Notes: a model not told the origin generated them from the sequence alone. DNA of 64,000 nt from Neckera pumila (GCA_963969595.1 OZ018408.1:36518108-36582107), one strand, 5' to 3'; shown: positions 11,612 through 23,464, counted from the stretch's first letter. Translations and numbers: made by a program.

Positions 11612-11962
11612 TTAATGTAGATTCTTTTCTTCCTTTCTTTTTTATAATATCAGAAAGTCCATTTGATGTTTGGATTTTCGGCTTTGCATTGGGTTAAATT
11701 TTCGAAAAAACAATTGGTACTATAGAGGCCTCGCGGAATGGCCCGTGATTTGCCGTTGCAGGGCCCTTTTGTTGCTATTGCATTGCAGATGGTTTTAGTT
11801 TACACAAATCAAAATATTACATTTGATATTCAAAGTGATACATTGATACGTGGTTTGAAAATTATGACCTCCAAAAACATGTCTTTATTTTTATTTTTTG
11901 ACACAAATGGAACGGAATTTCATTGCAAGGAGTAAAAAATATGCCCTTTTATATAACATTTG

Positions 11963-12366
11963 GTAAGATGGAAGCACCTAAAACCATCAATATTAAGCAA
12001 TTCAGCATAGTTGGAGGCAACTTTTTCTAAAATTAATATTTTTGTAGTATTAGTGAGTGAAAATCATGAATATTCCAAAAAAAATAGATTTTCGGATGTG
12101 CTATGCAATCTCATTTTTTTTCAAAGAGACGTCTCTCTAGACCATTGAAATTGTCACATAAGTGGACCCAAAACTCGAGCCAAAACTAAAATCAACAAAA
12201 ATTAGTAGTTAGCAAATGGAAGTTAGGTATGTGTCTTCAAATGCGTTAGCAAATCAGAGCCAAGCATTTAAAGGACACACTAATGAGAAGTCTAGGGACA
12301 GATTTAGTAACAGTCTAAAGTACAAGAATGGGAGCAGGGATGCCGCTAATGGGTGTTTCTACCTTA
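11963..12366. mobile_element. MITE family M2, inserted in a repeat
   Basis: Begins GGTAAGATGGAAGCACC and ends GGGTGTTTCTACCTTA. It interrupts a repeat between 'ttttatataacatt' and 'gtgcattgtaattgtctt'; the related segment at 10060-10100 reads straight through ('ttatataacattcactagtgtgcattgcaattgtctt'). This supports mobility of the family. It is non-coding. Confidence 0.8.
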
Positions 12367-12740
12367 ATGTGCATTGTAATTGTCTTGGTTCCATAGTAGA
12401 TGGTGTGGAATATTCCACATCCAACAAGCTTCATATCCACTACATTTCCTCTGCATCCTCTATATGTCTCTTTAGCTACTGATGGACTACAAGTGAATGT
12501 AGATTATTTCACACCATCTACTCTAGGCCCAGGCAGAGATTGTACATACTATTGAATGTTATGTAGGTCTTAGTTGATGTCAATTGTGTGCTAGTTTGAC
12601 ATCTAAACATGAATCAAGAATTGAGTGTCGGAAAATACAGACTCCTATTTGCCATGATTCATCTTTCAATTCAAAATTTTGTATTAATCTTAAAGAAAAG
12701 TACATGTCATATCTAAACTTGGTCAAACTTCATTAGATTT

Positions 12741-14735
12741 CTACATTAAAATATTGACATTTCAAACATTTGGTATTTTTTAGATGTATTGGTATACATC
12801 TAAAGTTTAATGTCATTTATTTATAATTATAAACATGAAGTTGAATTTTATAAAGTTTCTACAAAAAAATTAAGAAAAAATCATGGAAATAATTGTGAGA
12901 AACATCATGATGTAATTGATGTATTCCTTGAGCTCACACCAACAAAAATTTGTTAGAAAAAGCTTACAAGTGGTATATTTTGAGCTTTCAAGATGCTATC
13001 TTAAAAGTGTCACAAAAACTACAATTTCAATAATTTTGAAAAAATTGAAATGGGACAGAAAGTAGATTATTAGAGATATATTTTTTTAATTTAGCTAGAA
13101 ATCATTTAAAATCAAGAATTATGTGAAAATTCAGTTTTTTACTTTCAAGTGCCCACAAGGCTTGCAACATCGTTAAAGGATTACTCCTAAAGGACCAAAT
13201 AATCTCTTTTGGCACATAGCAATTTTAGACAACTCACTAAGAACATAAATATTTATTGAATTTTTGAATTTTTTTGGATGTAGGGATGAGGAGTACCTTG
13301 CCATTCTACCAAATTTTTTTACAGTTGGATTGGTCTATGTTTGAAAATGTCAAAGCAAATGTCCCTTCCAACCCCTCTTTAAAATTTGTCAATAACTTTT
13401 CATTGGAGACATGAAATTTTATAAGGAGTTTTGAAAATGAAAGTTGACTTGATTTCCAACTTTTCTTAGTTCAATTTTTTTGGAAAAAAATATGCCACTG
13501 TGCCTAAATGAGGCTTGAAATTATACTTTGAACACATTTCTACTTTTCACTTAACTATGAGAGGTGGAGCTCTTACTAATTTTAATATACATATCCCATA
13601 TAGGTTATTTTACCTCCTACCACACTTCTTGTGTAAAAAGCTTGTCTTCTCATTTCAACATGCTCAAGGTAAGTGGCTATTGGACTTACTTCAATAGTTG
13701 CCAAATACTTTGATTACTTTGAATACAATGCTAAATTTTCTAAAATCATAGTTTTGTTTAGTAGGAAACATCTTCATGCACAAGAGGAATGTTAATATTT
13801 AGAGGACATAATATGTGATAAACTCATCCAATGTCAGCGATCTATGTCTGGCATAACAAATCTTGGTTTGGCCTCCTTCCACCTAACATGCCTAACTACC
13901 CTTGAGTTTAGCTTGGGTGTTTCAAGCCATAAATTGATCAAGATTGCAAAAGCCACAAATTATTTTGGGCAATTATTTTTTCTCCCTTCTTCTAGGGCAT
14001 GTTGAAACTTAGAAATCCATTGTTAACATTTTGAAGAGACTATTGTATGTGCAAACCAAAAAAAGTTGAAAAAATGGCTTTGTATGAGAGTTTTTTTGAA
14101 GCTAGTTTTCTATTGGAATTTTTTGGTACATATTCCCTAATTTGAGATATTATGAATTTTTTTGAACATATGTCCCACTATATTACAAAAAGAAAGCAAA
14201 AAGGTGAAATCACATTGTGCAAAAGCCTCCACAATTCAGAGCTACCTGGACTTCGGATGCCCCTCCAAATTTTTTTTTCAACTTCAAACACTATAATCTC
14301 ACAATCTATGTGGTCAAAACCTCCCATTTTTTTTACTACAGCATAATTAAAAAATAGTCTACTACTAGATCTTACGGCAAGATGCAATTAGATTTTAGTT
14401 ATGATTTCGAGGGGGCCTTTGCCATCAAAAATTGCACCTTGCTTAAAATGCCATCATCACTTTGTGTACATCTCCAAAATCAATATGTATGTATGTTGAA
14501 GAAACGATTTAAAAACCTCTACCAAGAAATACTTTGATCTATCATAACTTTTGTATAAGGTAATCAAATGTTACATTTTTTGGTATATTGGGACCTCCTC
14601 TTTCTTGCTAACAAAAAAATACAAAAATTTGACTAGTCTAATAATAGGAACTAGGCACAATAGCAAAATACGGCGGTTTCACGGGTACCCACCTTAAAAT
14701 ATGTATTTGCCAAGGATGAGTGATGTTGCCTTTCA
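12741..14735. repeat. Decayed repeats, including TTAA-MITE fragments
   Basis: No gene. Near 13177-13200 there is a degraded MITE terminus, reading ACTCCTAAAGGACCAAA, followed by 'gcacatagcaattttagacaactcac', homologous to the ends of the 0.92-kb family. The 13330-13560 part resembles the foldback at 62485-62818 ('cctaaatgaggcttgaaa'). The M3 repeat copy 2 lies at about 14545-14700. A solo MITE terminus CTTAACCCCTAAAGGAGG follows at 14736-14753. Confidence 0.5.
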
Positions 14736-14910
14736 CTTAACCCCTAAAGGAGGTTGCCCAAATTCATTGTACGGTGTTTGTATAAAGAGGATCTAAAAAT
14801 ACAATTGACATTTATTGTGGCATAGCACATTGTATGGGACTAATTTTTTTGTAACACTATAAAAACAATAGGAGTCAGAGCATGTTATGAAATTTGCATT
14901 ATTTTTAGTA

Positions 14911-15745
14911 AAGTAACTACACCTAAAATTGCACGCTTCCCAAAATTGTACATTGGATATTTTTGCCTAAAACGTATTTTTACTATTCATCTAATTCTAT
15001 GATTACTTTTAGGTTCACCTATTTTCAGCACTTTGAAAAGTTGTAGTTTATTTGCACAGTGTCCAAAAAATGCATTCCAAGGGGACAACAATGTGGTCCC
15101 TCTTCAGGGGCTTTGTGATTTGGATTGCTTGGCTGGATCGCAATGTGATTTGTTTCAACAACAACCCCTAGCCGCCTCCAAAGCCTGGGCAAGTTTTATG
15201 GGATCATGCCTTCATTGATCATGCACAGGTGACGTGGTTCAAAACCACAAAGCTCTGTGGTTTATACCTGGACAATGAGGATACCATTCTTAGGCGGTTT
15301 CACAATGTTTGGCTCCAATCAGATTTCCTTGGCGAGAGAATGCATCTTAAGATGAATTGGAATCTAGCTCAACCTAAGACATGTACTTTCAACTAAGGTG
15401 GCAAGGACCCAACATGTACTTGATAGCAGGCTTTGCTTGCTATTGCGGTTTGCTTGTGGTCTTGCTTTCTCTCGCTTAGTTTGATGTTACTAAAAATGTG
15501 TTTTTGAATTTGTTTTAGAAAATGTAAAAAGCTTCACCAAAGACTTGGTCCTTTGGTGTTGTGTACTTTTTCCCTTATCAATGTAATTTGTCCATGTGTT
15601 TCAAGAAAAAAAATGCATTCTAAGAGAATCTAAAATCTCGTTTTGACTACCAAAGAGACACCATAATTTTTTTCCCAATATAATAGTGAGAACCATACTG
15701 AATCATGCTGAATTGTTTAACTGTGCAATTTAAGGTGTAAGGTAG
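14911..15745 (+). mobile_element. M1 MITE interrupted by a non-LTR insertion
   Basis: The left part (14911-15077) begins AAGTAACTACACCTAAAATT and the right part (15608-15745) ends in 'ctgtgcaatttaaggtgtaaggta'. Together they equal one M1 copy of about 290 bp. The break falls inside 'aaaaaatgcattc', which is repeated on both sides of the inserted DNA. Confidence 0.85.
15078..15607 (+). mobile_element. Truncated non-LTR retrotransposon-like insertion
   Basis: The inserted DNA is bounded by a 13-bp direct repeat AAAAAATGCATTC (15065-15077 and 15608-15620) and ends in an A-rich tail (about 15603-15612). A long target duplication with an A tail is the signature of target-primed reverse transcription (LINE or SINE). 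The composition (about 45 percent GC) differs from the surrounding AT-rich DNA. The first part translates in short open pieces with Trp-rich character, as expected of a 5'-truncated and decayed reverse-transcriptase reading frame, but I cannot identify a catalytic motif. It could instead be a processed transcript of an unknown gene. Confidence 0.65.
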
Positions 15746-16024
15746 GAGGCTCAAAAATGGAGCATCTAAGGGCTAGTTTGCCTTTTTCATGTATTTCATT
15801 GGACGGGAATATTCATAGCTCATTTTCGAGACAAAGAAAAATTGATGAGGAATCTAACCTAAGTGGTTTTGTATTTTTTCAAGCATTTTTGAATTACTTA
15901 TGAATTTTCAAACTTGTTGGGTCGTAGGTTCCTATTTGTGAGCGTAGATCTTTTATAAATGGTTCATTTGCAATTCTAAATAAAAATGGGGAAAGCAAAG
16001 AAAATGATTGGCTCTTGCAATTAA

Positions 16025-16937
16025 CCCCTAAAAGCTCGTTGTCCCTTTGGGGGACAAATGCGTTTTTGGGTAGGTACCTACGGGCTGAATTTTTCTCTTG
16101 ATTTTTTGAAACTTTTTTGGGAGGTAGAAAAACGGATTAGCTTCATGGGAATATAATTTTTTTTCACAATCGGTGCCCAGGAACAAAAGTTATGACCAAA
16201 TAAGTTCAAAAGAGGGGACGGCGGGCAGCAAAAAAAATTTGCACCTTTTTTTCTTAGTATTTTTTTCTCATAGATTATATTTTTGTCTATCTAAAAAGCT
16301 TTGATTCATTTCATTTGGATTTGTTATGAGAAAGTTATGGGCATTCTTGTTTTTTTGAGCAGTTAGAGCATCTTTTTGAATAAAATAACTTATAGGATTC
16401 ATTTCTAAATGCAATTTTTCAAAATTTTCAAATTTTTTTTTTGCATGGTTAAGTTTACTTGCTACAACAATCTGACCATTGGGCTTAGTGCATTTTAATT
16501 CCATCTAAAATATATGAATATTTTAGATTTTCCTTCTATCTTGTACCTACTTCTACTCAACAATTTTTTCAATAATGAAAATTAAGTTTTTTTGAATCTT
16601 TTTTTCTGGGTAGATTGTCAACTCAATTCTCCACTATAAACATTTAAAGTTCAAAACTCCGTAGTGTAAAAAATTTAAGTTAAGAATGTTCAAAGTCAAA
16701 AAATCCAGTCCCACAATGTGCTGAAAATTTTGTTTTTTTCACTTTAAATGTAGATATCTTGCAATTTGTGTGGTCAAAAATTCTGAAATTTTTTCCGCAC
16801 ATTCTCATACTAGTTAGGTGTAAGATCCTATGGTTAGATGTGCAAAAAAAGACATTTTTAATTTTTTTCACTCTTTGCTAAAAAAATGGCAATTTTGGGT
16901 GTTTTTTGGCAGAAAAAAGGCCTTGGCCCTTTAGGGG
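16025..16937 (+). mobile_element. TTAA-type (piggyBac-like) MITE
   Basis: Preceded by TTAA (16021-16024) and followed by TTGA, a probable one-base decay of TTAA. Termini are CCCCTAAAAGCTCG and GGCCCTTTAGGGG. Just inside the left end is a hairpin TTGTCCC-TTTG-GGGGACAA, which recurs at the same place in the large element starting at 43982. The right 200 bp ('ctttaaatgtagatatcttgcaa', 'tgtggtcaaa', 'gtaagatcctatggttaga') also recur near 52040-52234. It has no open reading frame of note (913 bp). Confidence 0.8.
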
Positions 16938-16941
16938 TTGA

Positions 16942-18244
16942 TAATGCATTTTTTCCTTGATTCATTCAATGACTACACTTGTCAATTTCAAAACCAACTC
17001 ATCTCCAGTTCACAACCATTTGTAGGGTCCATTCTAAATGCCCGCTCTATTGCAATGCAACCTCCTACCTTAGTTTCCTTAAGTGGAGATTTGTGAAAAA
17101 ATTTATTGTGTTCAGCCTTGCAATGAAGGAATACAGAAACAGTAGACCACATTGTGGTTCCTACCTGCATTAGGGGTTAACTTAGCTTATGCTTTGGGAC
17201 TGCTTTTGGTCCTTGTGACGTTGCAGACAGGATTGCAGGACCGGCCATTGAGCTGCCTCAACAGTGCCGCACATGAATTCACTAAGTTAAGCTTATCACT
17301 GTCATGTATGCAAGAGTGAACAATTCCCAACCAAGGCAGCCTGGCTTTTCAGAAACTAAGCAACAAAACACAACCACCACTGCACAATATTATAATTCCA
17401 TTCCAATGGTGACAAATCTTTAGACTAATTCTAAGAAGATTTCATACAACTGTGCCAACAGCAGTGATTGTTTTAACTTACACTCATGTTGCAAGTGCTA
17501 ACTTATGATAACAACGCAATTCTCAAGTTTCCCATATGAACAGTTGTGACACATTATCATTCAGTTAGTGTCCGATGAAGAATCTTTGCATGTAAGACAG
17601 AAGCGCGATTGTTCATCCTTGGAATTGCATGCAAAAAGGGGAGACCTTCTACAATAGCTTGTCCTCAATTGAGCACTTTTGTTTTTTTTAGAGTAAATGA
17701 TGCACACTGTATAAAAAGGATGAAATGATTTCCGCAGATACCAGTCCGTCCTTACAGGGTTAAGTTAGATGTCCTCTTGTGCAGCTATTTCAAGAGAGTG
17801 GGTGCCTGCAAGCGACATGTTGGAGTAACTTATTAAATGAGGACAGCACTTGTCCAAAACCATGTCTTTAGTCCATCCCATATTTTTCAACGCCTGGCTA
17901 CCCAAAACTTTGAAAATTGCAAATTTAGGTCAAGAACATTGATGTGAAATGAAACCGTTACAATAGGGTCAACAGATGCATTTTGCAACTCCCTCCTCTG
18001 GTTCCTGAAGACCTGAACTCCATCTGAGGAGTGTAAGAGACAAGTTGGCAGGTCTGACATGAAAGGAATGTTTGGATATACAGTCGTGAACCGTCACTCC
18101 TCCCCTTCAAGTCCTGCACATGCAACCTCGAAACTCACGCACTCTCAATTCCACCACCACCATTCAATTAGGAGCGCCATTTTGTAAACATGGCCCAAGG
18201 TTCAGCCAGCCAGCACTCCAGCAGGTTCAATCACAAGAGCCCAT
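16942..18244. other. Intergenic DNA, no gene seen
   Basis: Overlapping 60-64-codon frames on both strands near 16979-17173 are unconvincing. A relic terminus reading TTAGGGGTTAAC occurs at 17170-17181. Nothing else recognised. Confidence 0.4.
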
Positions 18245-18530
18245 AAGGTAACTTCACCTAAAATCGCACAGTTCCTAAAAGCGCACACTGGATATTCTTG
18301 CGTAAAATGTACTCCCACTATTCATATGACTCAATGATCGCTTTTAGGTGCACCTGTTTTCAGCACTGCGAAAGTTTCATAGTTTATTCACACGGTGTCC
18401 AAAAAATGCATTCTAAGAGACTCTAAAATACCGTTTTGACTACCAATGGGACCCCACAATTTTTTTTTCAATATAATAGTGAAAACCATGCTGAATTGCT
18501 TAACTGTGCGATTTAAGGTGCAGTTACCTT
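18245..18530 (+). mobile_element. M1 MITE, complete reference copy
   Basis: This 286-bp element is bounded by AAGGTAACTTCACCTAAAAT at the left and the reverse complement of AAGGTAACTGCACCTTAAAT at the right, with about 29 bp of terminal inverted repeat. It is flanked by ATA on the left and TAAA on the right, so the target duplication is unclear. It serves as the reference for the interrupted copies at 8411, 14911 and 32170. It is non-coding. Confidence 0.9.
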
Positions 18531-20274
18531 TAAACTTCTGATAACACAAAATTATAATCCAAATGCTCAATATTGATGAAGTACCAGTAAGCACTTAACT
18601 TAATTACGCACAAGGGATAATATTTGTTCAGAACCTGCATACTGTATGGTGTCTGCACAGAAGCAGACCTGGCCAGGTTTTAACTTAAAAGGGTTCAGCA
18701 TTTCTATATGCACATGCAAGCATTAACTTAAGCCTAAGTACAATACAATTTAGGGTTAACTTAACTTGGGTCAGTTGGGTTGTTGTCATGAGTGGCATCA
18801 TGTGTAGGCATGATTTTTTATTTGTTTTTTTATAAATTTGATACGTGGGCTATTGGGCATGATTCCAACAGTTGGGGCAGTTGGGCCTGGGACAGGAGCG
18901 AGTTATTATCGGGGTTGTCAGGAGTGGAGTCAGGGTGACATGCTTCCATGTCTTTTAAATTTTACTGAGTAAGTTATGCCTTCAACAAATACTGTTAAGT
19001 TAGGAGCAATAATGCAAGATCCAGTGTTTCGCTTGGCATTGGCAACATGAGATTGGCTGAATTCAAGAGCAATGTTCAGGAAGTTTTTTGAGTTTACTGG
19101 CTATTTTCCTTCAATTCCCAAATTGAAGCAGTTTTGGCTATGGAGGGCGAGGAATAACTTTCTTTTCCCAATTCCACTGGCTAACTTTGAACTAGATGCC
19201 GGTTCTTCCCAAACATAGATTCAAGAGGATTCATTTGGATAATTTGTTCTTCTGTTAACTTAGCATCTGTCTGTGAGAACCTTTGCAGAATTCAAGTGAA
19301 ATTGGAAAATGTCATCATTTTGTTTGGCATTGAGCTGCGTGAACTTTAGCAGAGAACTGTCCTGAGAGAGGTTCTGACACTTCAACCTGAGGTTTCATGA
19401 TTCAAGAACTTGGAAACACTCTTGAAACGGCCCCTCCAAACAGCCCCCAAAACCAATGCTTCTAAAAACATAGGCCATGAAATCAAAATTCTATCCATTT
19501 TAGAGTTTCGAACTTCAGGATTGTACTCTTGAATGGTATTAGGATTGACCACATATGAATAAACTGGGTGTCGAAGGGCAAGGAATTACTGAGATCAAAG
19601 CATGCATAGAAGAGCTAAACACTCTTTTGATTCAGCAATGTGGATTATATAAGCTATGCTTTCAAGCCCCATTTCTCAAGTTTTTCCACTTTCAAAGCAA
19701 ATCGAGGAACCTTTGATTTGAATAGAACCTCAAGTTCAATGATGTTTAAAAACAAATTTTCAAAGCTAAATGATGTTCCACTCTCCTTGCCTGAACTACA
19801 ATCAAGATTAGTTTACTCGACATTGTTCATTGGACTTTGCTTTGAAATCCGCCACCTTCACAAAACCCTGCCCAATCCAAGGAGGAACAATCTCAAATTG
19901 AGTTGCCATTGCCAGTCCGCTTGCATTTGAAGAACCAATTTTTTCAATTCTGAATGAAATTTTTTTCAATTTTTTCAATTTTTTCATTCCAAAGGGCTTG
20001 CAATTGGTGCCATGTTTGAGTGGCTTTGCTCTGTCCCTGGGCACTGTGGATTCAGGAAGCCAGGTTTGGTTCTACTGTAGTAGCCTGTTGGTGGACAGGG
20101 GAAGCCTTTGACTACGGAGGAGATCATTGACCGGCACATTCAGTCCCTCACTGCTACTTGGTTACCTGACCGCACTCGGTAATGATTACCAGTTGGACAA
20201 ATAGTAGTAACTTCACCAACTTTAAGATGGACGGATGGCCAATTGGCCATTGGTAATAGTGACTTTGACTACCT
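18531..20274. other. Intergenic DNA, no confident gene
   Basis: Open frames of 78-96 codons at 19640-20044 overlap on opposite strands and show no domain. There is a run of 'ttttttcaa' repeats near 19958-19985. Nothing else recognised. Confidence 0.35.
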
Positions 20275-20391
20275 TTTTGACTGCAATTTTTTCTTTTCTT
20301 TTCCCCCAGGACACAAATAAAGGTTGTCCTTTTGACTGCAATTTTATTTTATTTTATTTTTTTTCCCCAGGACACAAATAAAGGTTGTCCT
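20275..20391 (+). repeat. Tandem duplication of about 60 bp
   Basis: Two adjacent copies start TTTTGACTGCAATTTT, run through a T-rich tract, and end CCCAGGACACAAATAAAGG then TTGTCCT. They are nearly identical outside the T tract. Confidence 0.85.
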
Positions 20392-20786
20392 CTCGACCAC
20401 AGTCCGGGGAGTTCTGTACAAAAAACGGACAATTTCCTAGCTTCTAGGAGGTAGCTCGGATTTTTCTATTTTTATCCGGAAGTGGGCCTAAAGAGTGCAA
20501 ATTTTATCGGTTCATATCCTCCATTTCTTAATGTACTTAGGCAATTAGCCGCCATTTTGTATTTCAATTATCTACTTTCCTAAATGTTTAAAATGGGTCC
20601 GGTTTTTTCTTTTGGTGGGGGATTTTCATTCTCTTCCCATTTTTTTTTTGCTATAGTTACCTTTTTGATTTTTATTCATTCCCCATTTTTTTTTGCTTTA
20701 AGTTTTGTTATCATTCATTTTCCCCATTTTTTTCCCAAGTGTTTAAAGTTAAAAAATGTTGACATTTCCTATCTAAAGAAAAGTAT

Positions 20787-20836
20787 CCTTGGCAGGAGTT
20801 GAACCTGGCAAAGCCCCTACCACTTTAGGGCCAAGG
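20787..20836 (-). repeat. tRNA-like fragment with Pol III box motifs (SINE head?)
   Basis: Read on the - strand, the ends CCTTGGC and GCCAAGG can pair as a 7-bp acceptor-like stem. A D-arm-like 'ccctaaagtggtagggg' follows the 5' end and contains an A-box-like TGGCCCTAAAGTGG. A T-arm-like CAGGTTCAACTCCTG contains GGTTCAACTCC, which fits the B-box consensus exactly. The anticodon arm is missing (total 50 nt), so this is not a functional tRNA. It could be the head of a SINE or a decayed tRNA pseudogene. A separate hairpin pairing CGGAAAATAC with GTATTTTCCG is at about 20847-20887. Confidence 0.45.
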
Positions 20837-20908
20837 ATGTAGCCTTCGGAAAATACAAGGATCCACAAAGGGTCCAAGTATTTTCCGGAGGTTGATTAGT
20901 ATTAGAAG

Positions 20909-23185
20909 TCAAGAAACCTGCGTAGCACTGCCGTTAGTATCAGCTGCCCCAAACGAACAAGATGGATCACTTGCACTCAGTCGATCAGAAGAATTTAAGT
21001 AAGAAGTCGGGTTAGCATACAGAAAACGGTAGTTAGTATCATTCTTCCAAAGTGGGATAGCATCGCTGATAATGTAATCTATTGCCTCCTCTGGCCCTTC
21101 CAAGGCAATGCGCAACATTGCCTCAAGATTCTTGCTACCCAACCGGTTTCTAACTCTAGTCTTGATCAAATTCTGTACACTGAAAGCACGCTCACATGTC
21201 GCTGTAGAAATACACTGCACACGAGCTAACTCTGCAAGAATGAGGAGGTTAGGGTACCGTGCTTGTAAGGTGTGATTCCAAGTTATCATACCCCACAAAT
21301 CCCTGAAATTCTTATCCCCCCATTCCGTGGTGCACTGAAGTTTAAAGGCCAAAAACTCACGCTTACATGCTACTTGGTCCACAAGAGGAGGGAGTTTGAA
21401 GCCTGCATGCGAGCGGTCTACTCCGTAATGGCCCAACAAAGTCTCCAATTCGGAGATGCACCAATTCTGCAACCCCACCTGCTTGGAAGGCATATTAGTA
21501 GGGTTCAAAATCTTAAAACAGGAAATCAAGTCATTATCACTGAAGCGTGCATCAAGGCCAGAACAAATAGCCTCTGCAAAATTCTTTTGGAAAGTCAGTG
21601 CCTCCTCCAAATCAGTGCCAAGCCTCGACCGTGTCATTTGGAAGCTGTGGAACATGGATCCCTTGACCTCGGACTGCAGCCTCTTCAAGTACCCACCATG
21701 AGGACCATAATCGGGCAAAACATGATAACCAATGGATTCATTGAAGACATCAGCATTCAAATCACAAGAATCCACAATAAACATCATGCGAATTTGAGCT
21801 ATCTCAGTACGCACAATACTGCCCACAGTTGTGACATCAACAAATTTCAGCTGAAATACTTTAGACAACATGGCCAACGAGTGAAGAATATCAACCAAAA
21901 AGTAGAAGATGTAGATATACTTAAACTGACCCAGTTTCTCCAAAACAGACTTTGCAACAGCTGACTCACTGTCATCAACTTCTTGGAAAAAAACAAGGAT
22001 AGATTCTAGTGAATCACAAAGGGCAGTCACTGCCTGCCACCTACTCAGCCACCGAATTTTGTGATAGCGCTTCATAGTTTTCTTAGAATCAAAAAATTGA
22101 TCTTGCAAGGCTGCGAGTGCATTCTTGCGCTTACCTGACTTATGGAAGAAACCAGAAATTGAATTGAGCAAGGAATCCACTTCAGTGGACAGAACCTTAC
22201 AGTCTACTGCTTTGGCAGCATCCAAGGCCGCAAGATTAGTTCGATGAGCTACGCAGTGACAAGCCAACATGAACGGATTTATCTCATTGCGGAGTCGTGT
22301 GGAAACACCAGTGTGGCAACCCACCATGCTGCTTGCTCCATCGCTCCCAAAGGCTACGAATTTGCTGAGATCTAAATTCCACAGCCGCAGTTGAGATACC
22401 ACAGAGGTAAAAATTGATGCAGAGTCCTTCTTGCCACCATCTAGCTGCAGCAGACCTACAAAAACCGTCACGGGCAGACCCTCCTCTACAATGGTTGCAA
22501 ACATGATAAGATGGCCAGTAGCACTGATATCTGTAGATTCATCAATCATGATGCCAAAGAATGGAGAATTTCAAATCCTACAAATGATCTGTTTTTGAAT
22601 TACTACAGAAATACACCAAACTAGATCATAACAAGCTTTTTCGTTTTGGTACATGGTATTTGTGATAGGAGCTTTCACGGATACCAACAATTTACATAAT
22701 GTAGGGAATTTTGAGTAAGGGAGAGATTCCTTCCTTATAAAGTAGGCAGCTTTGAACAAAGTGTGCAAAGCCTCATCACAAGCACGTTGTCCATTCAAAA
22801 TCGCTTTCTCCATGGTTTTCTCTCCACTGTTGAAAGCCCATGCAAGCCTGCGGTGTTCATTTGAACGAGAATGGTCTACAAACGCATTGACCTTAAAATT
22901 TTTCGACCCCTCATTTGCGTAGACTGAGCGGCCCCCCTTCTCCCTGCAGACTTTGCAAAAGAGTTTGCCCTCCAATGCAGAGAAATGAAGCCAGTCGAAC
23001 TGAGCCGCCCATTGTTCTTTCCACAAGGTTTGAGCTAGTTCAGCCTGGGAAGGAGCTGGTTGATTTGTACCTGGGCTATCAGCTGATCTTACACTTTCAC
23101 TTGTGGACGTCACAAAATTTGAAGAATCCACCTCACGCGACCTTCCAAAGTAGGAGTCTCGGATCGACTTCTACCTCTTTGCCAT
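20909..23185 (-). pseudogene. hAT-superfamily transposase, broken by stop codons
   Basis: The transposase frame is interrupted. From the ATG at 23185 an in-frame TAG follows after four codons, then about 200 open codons, then a TGA at 22571-22573, then 553 open codons to 20909. The N-terminal part has a Trp-rich stretch and a zinc-finger-like region (FCKVC ... H-x4-H). After the TGA come the hAT catalytic-core motifs: IDESTD (first Asp; residue 3 counted from the Met at 22549), FGSDGASSMVG (second Asp, residue 70) and STATCERAFSVQN (Glu about residue 453), the last lying in the C-terminal hAT dimerisation region. The layout resembles the TTF-type/ZNF862-like hAT class. hAT transposases cut and paste DNA in the nucleus, usually with 8-bp target duplications; I could not find matching terminal repeats. 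The stops imply a dead copy unless an intron removes them. Confidence 0.9.
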
Positions 23186-23464
23186 TGTGATTTGAGAGAA
23201 CCTGCCACAAGGAACACCTCAGGGCTCAGGCATTAGAAAACATCACCTCAGATTTTAGAAAACAAATGACATTGCAACAAAAAAACAAATGATATTGCAA
23301 CAGAAAACAAAGGAGTGGAAGCCTAGAAGAGTTACCTGATTCAAACTTGGGAAGATCGCCTGAATCAGTAGCAATGTAAACACCACTGCTCCACCCCAAT
23401 TTTGCAAAGCCAGAAGATGATTGAGCAGGTCGATGGAGCGCCCGATCAAGATCATGAACAACGA

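Noticed and set aside
21272..21964. 230-codon frame on the + strand opposite the hAT transposase
   Set aside because: It is antisense to recognised transposase motifs and has no domain of its own.
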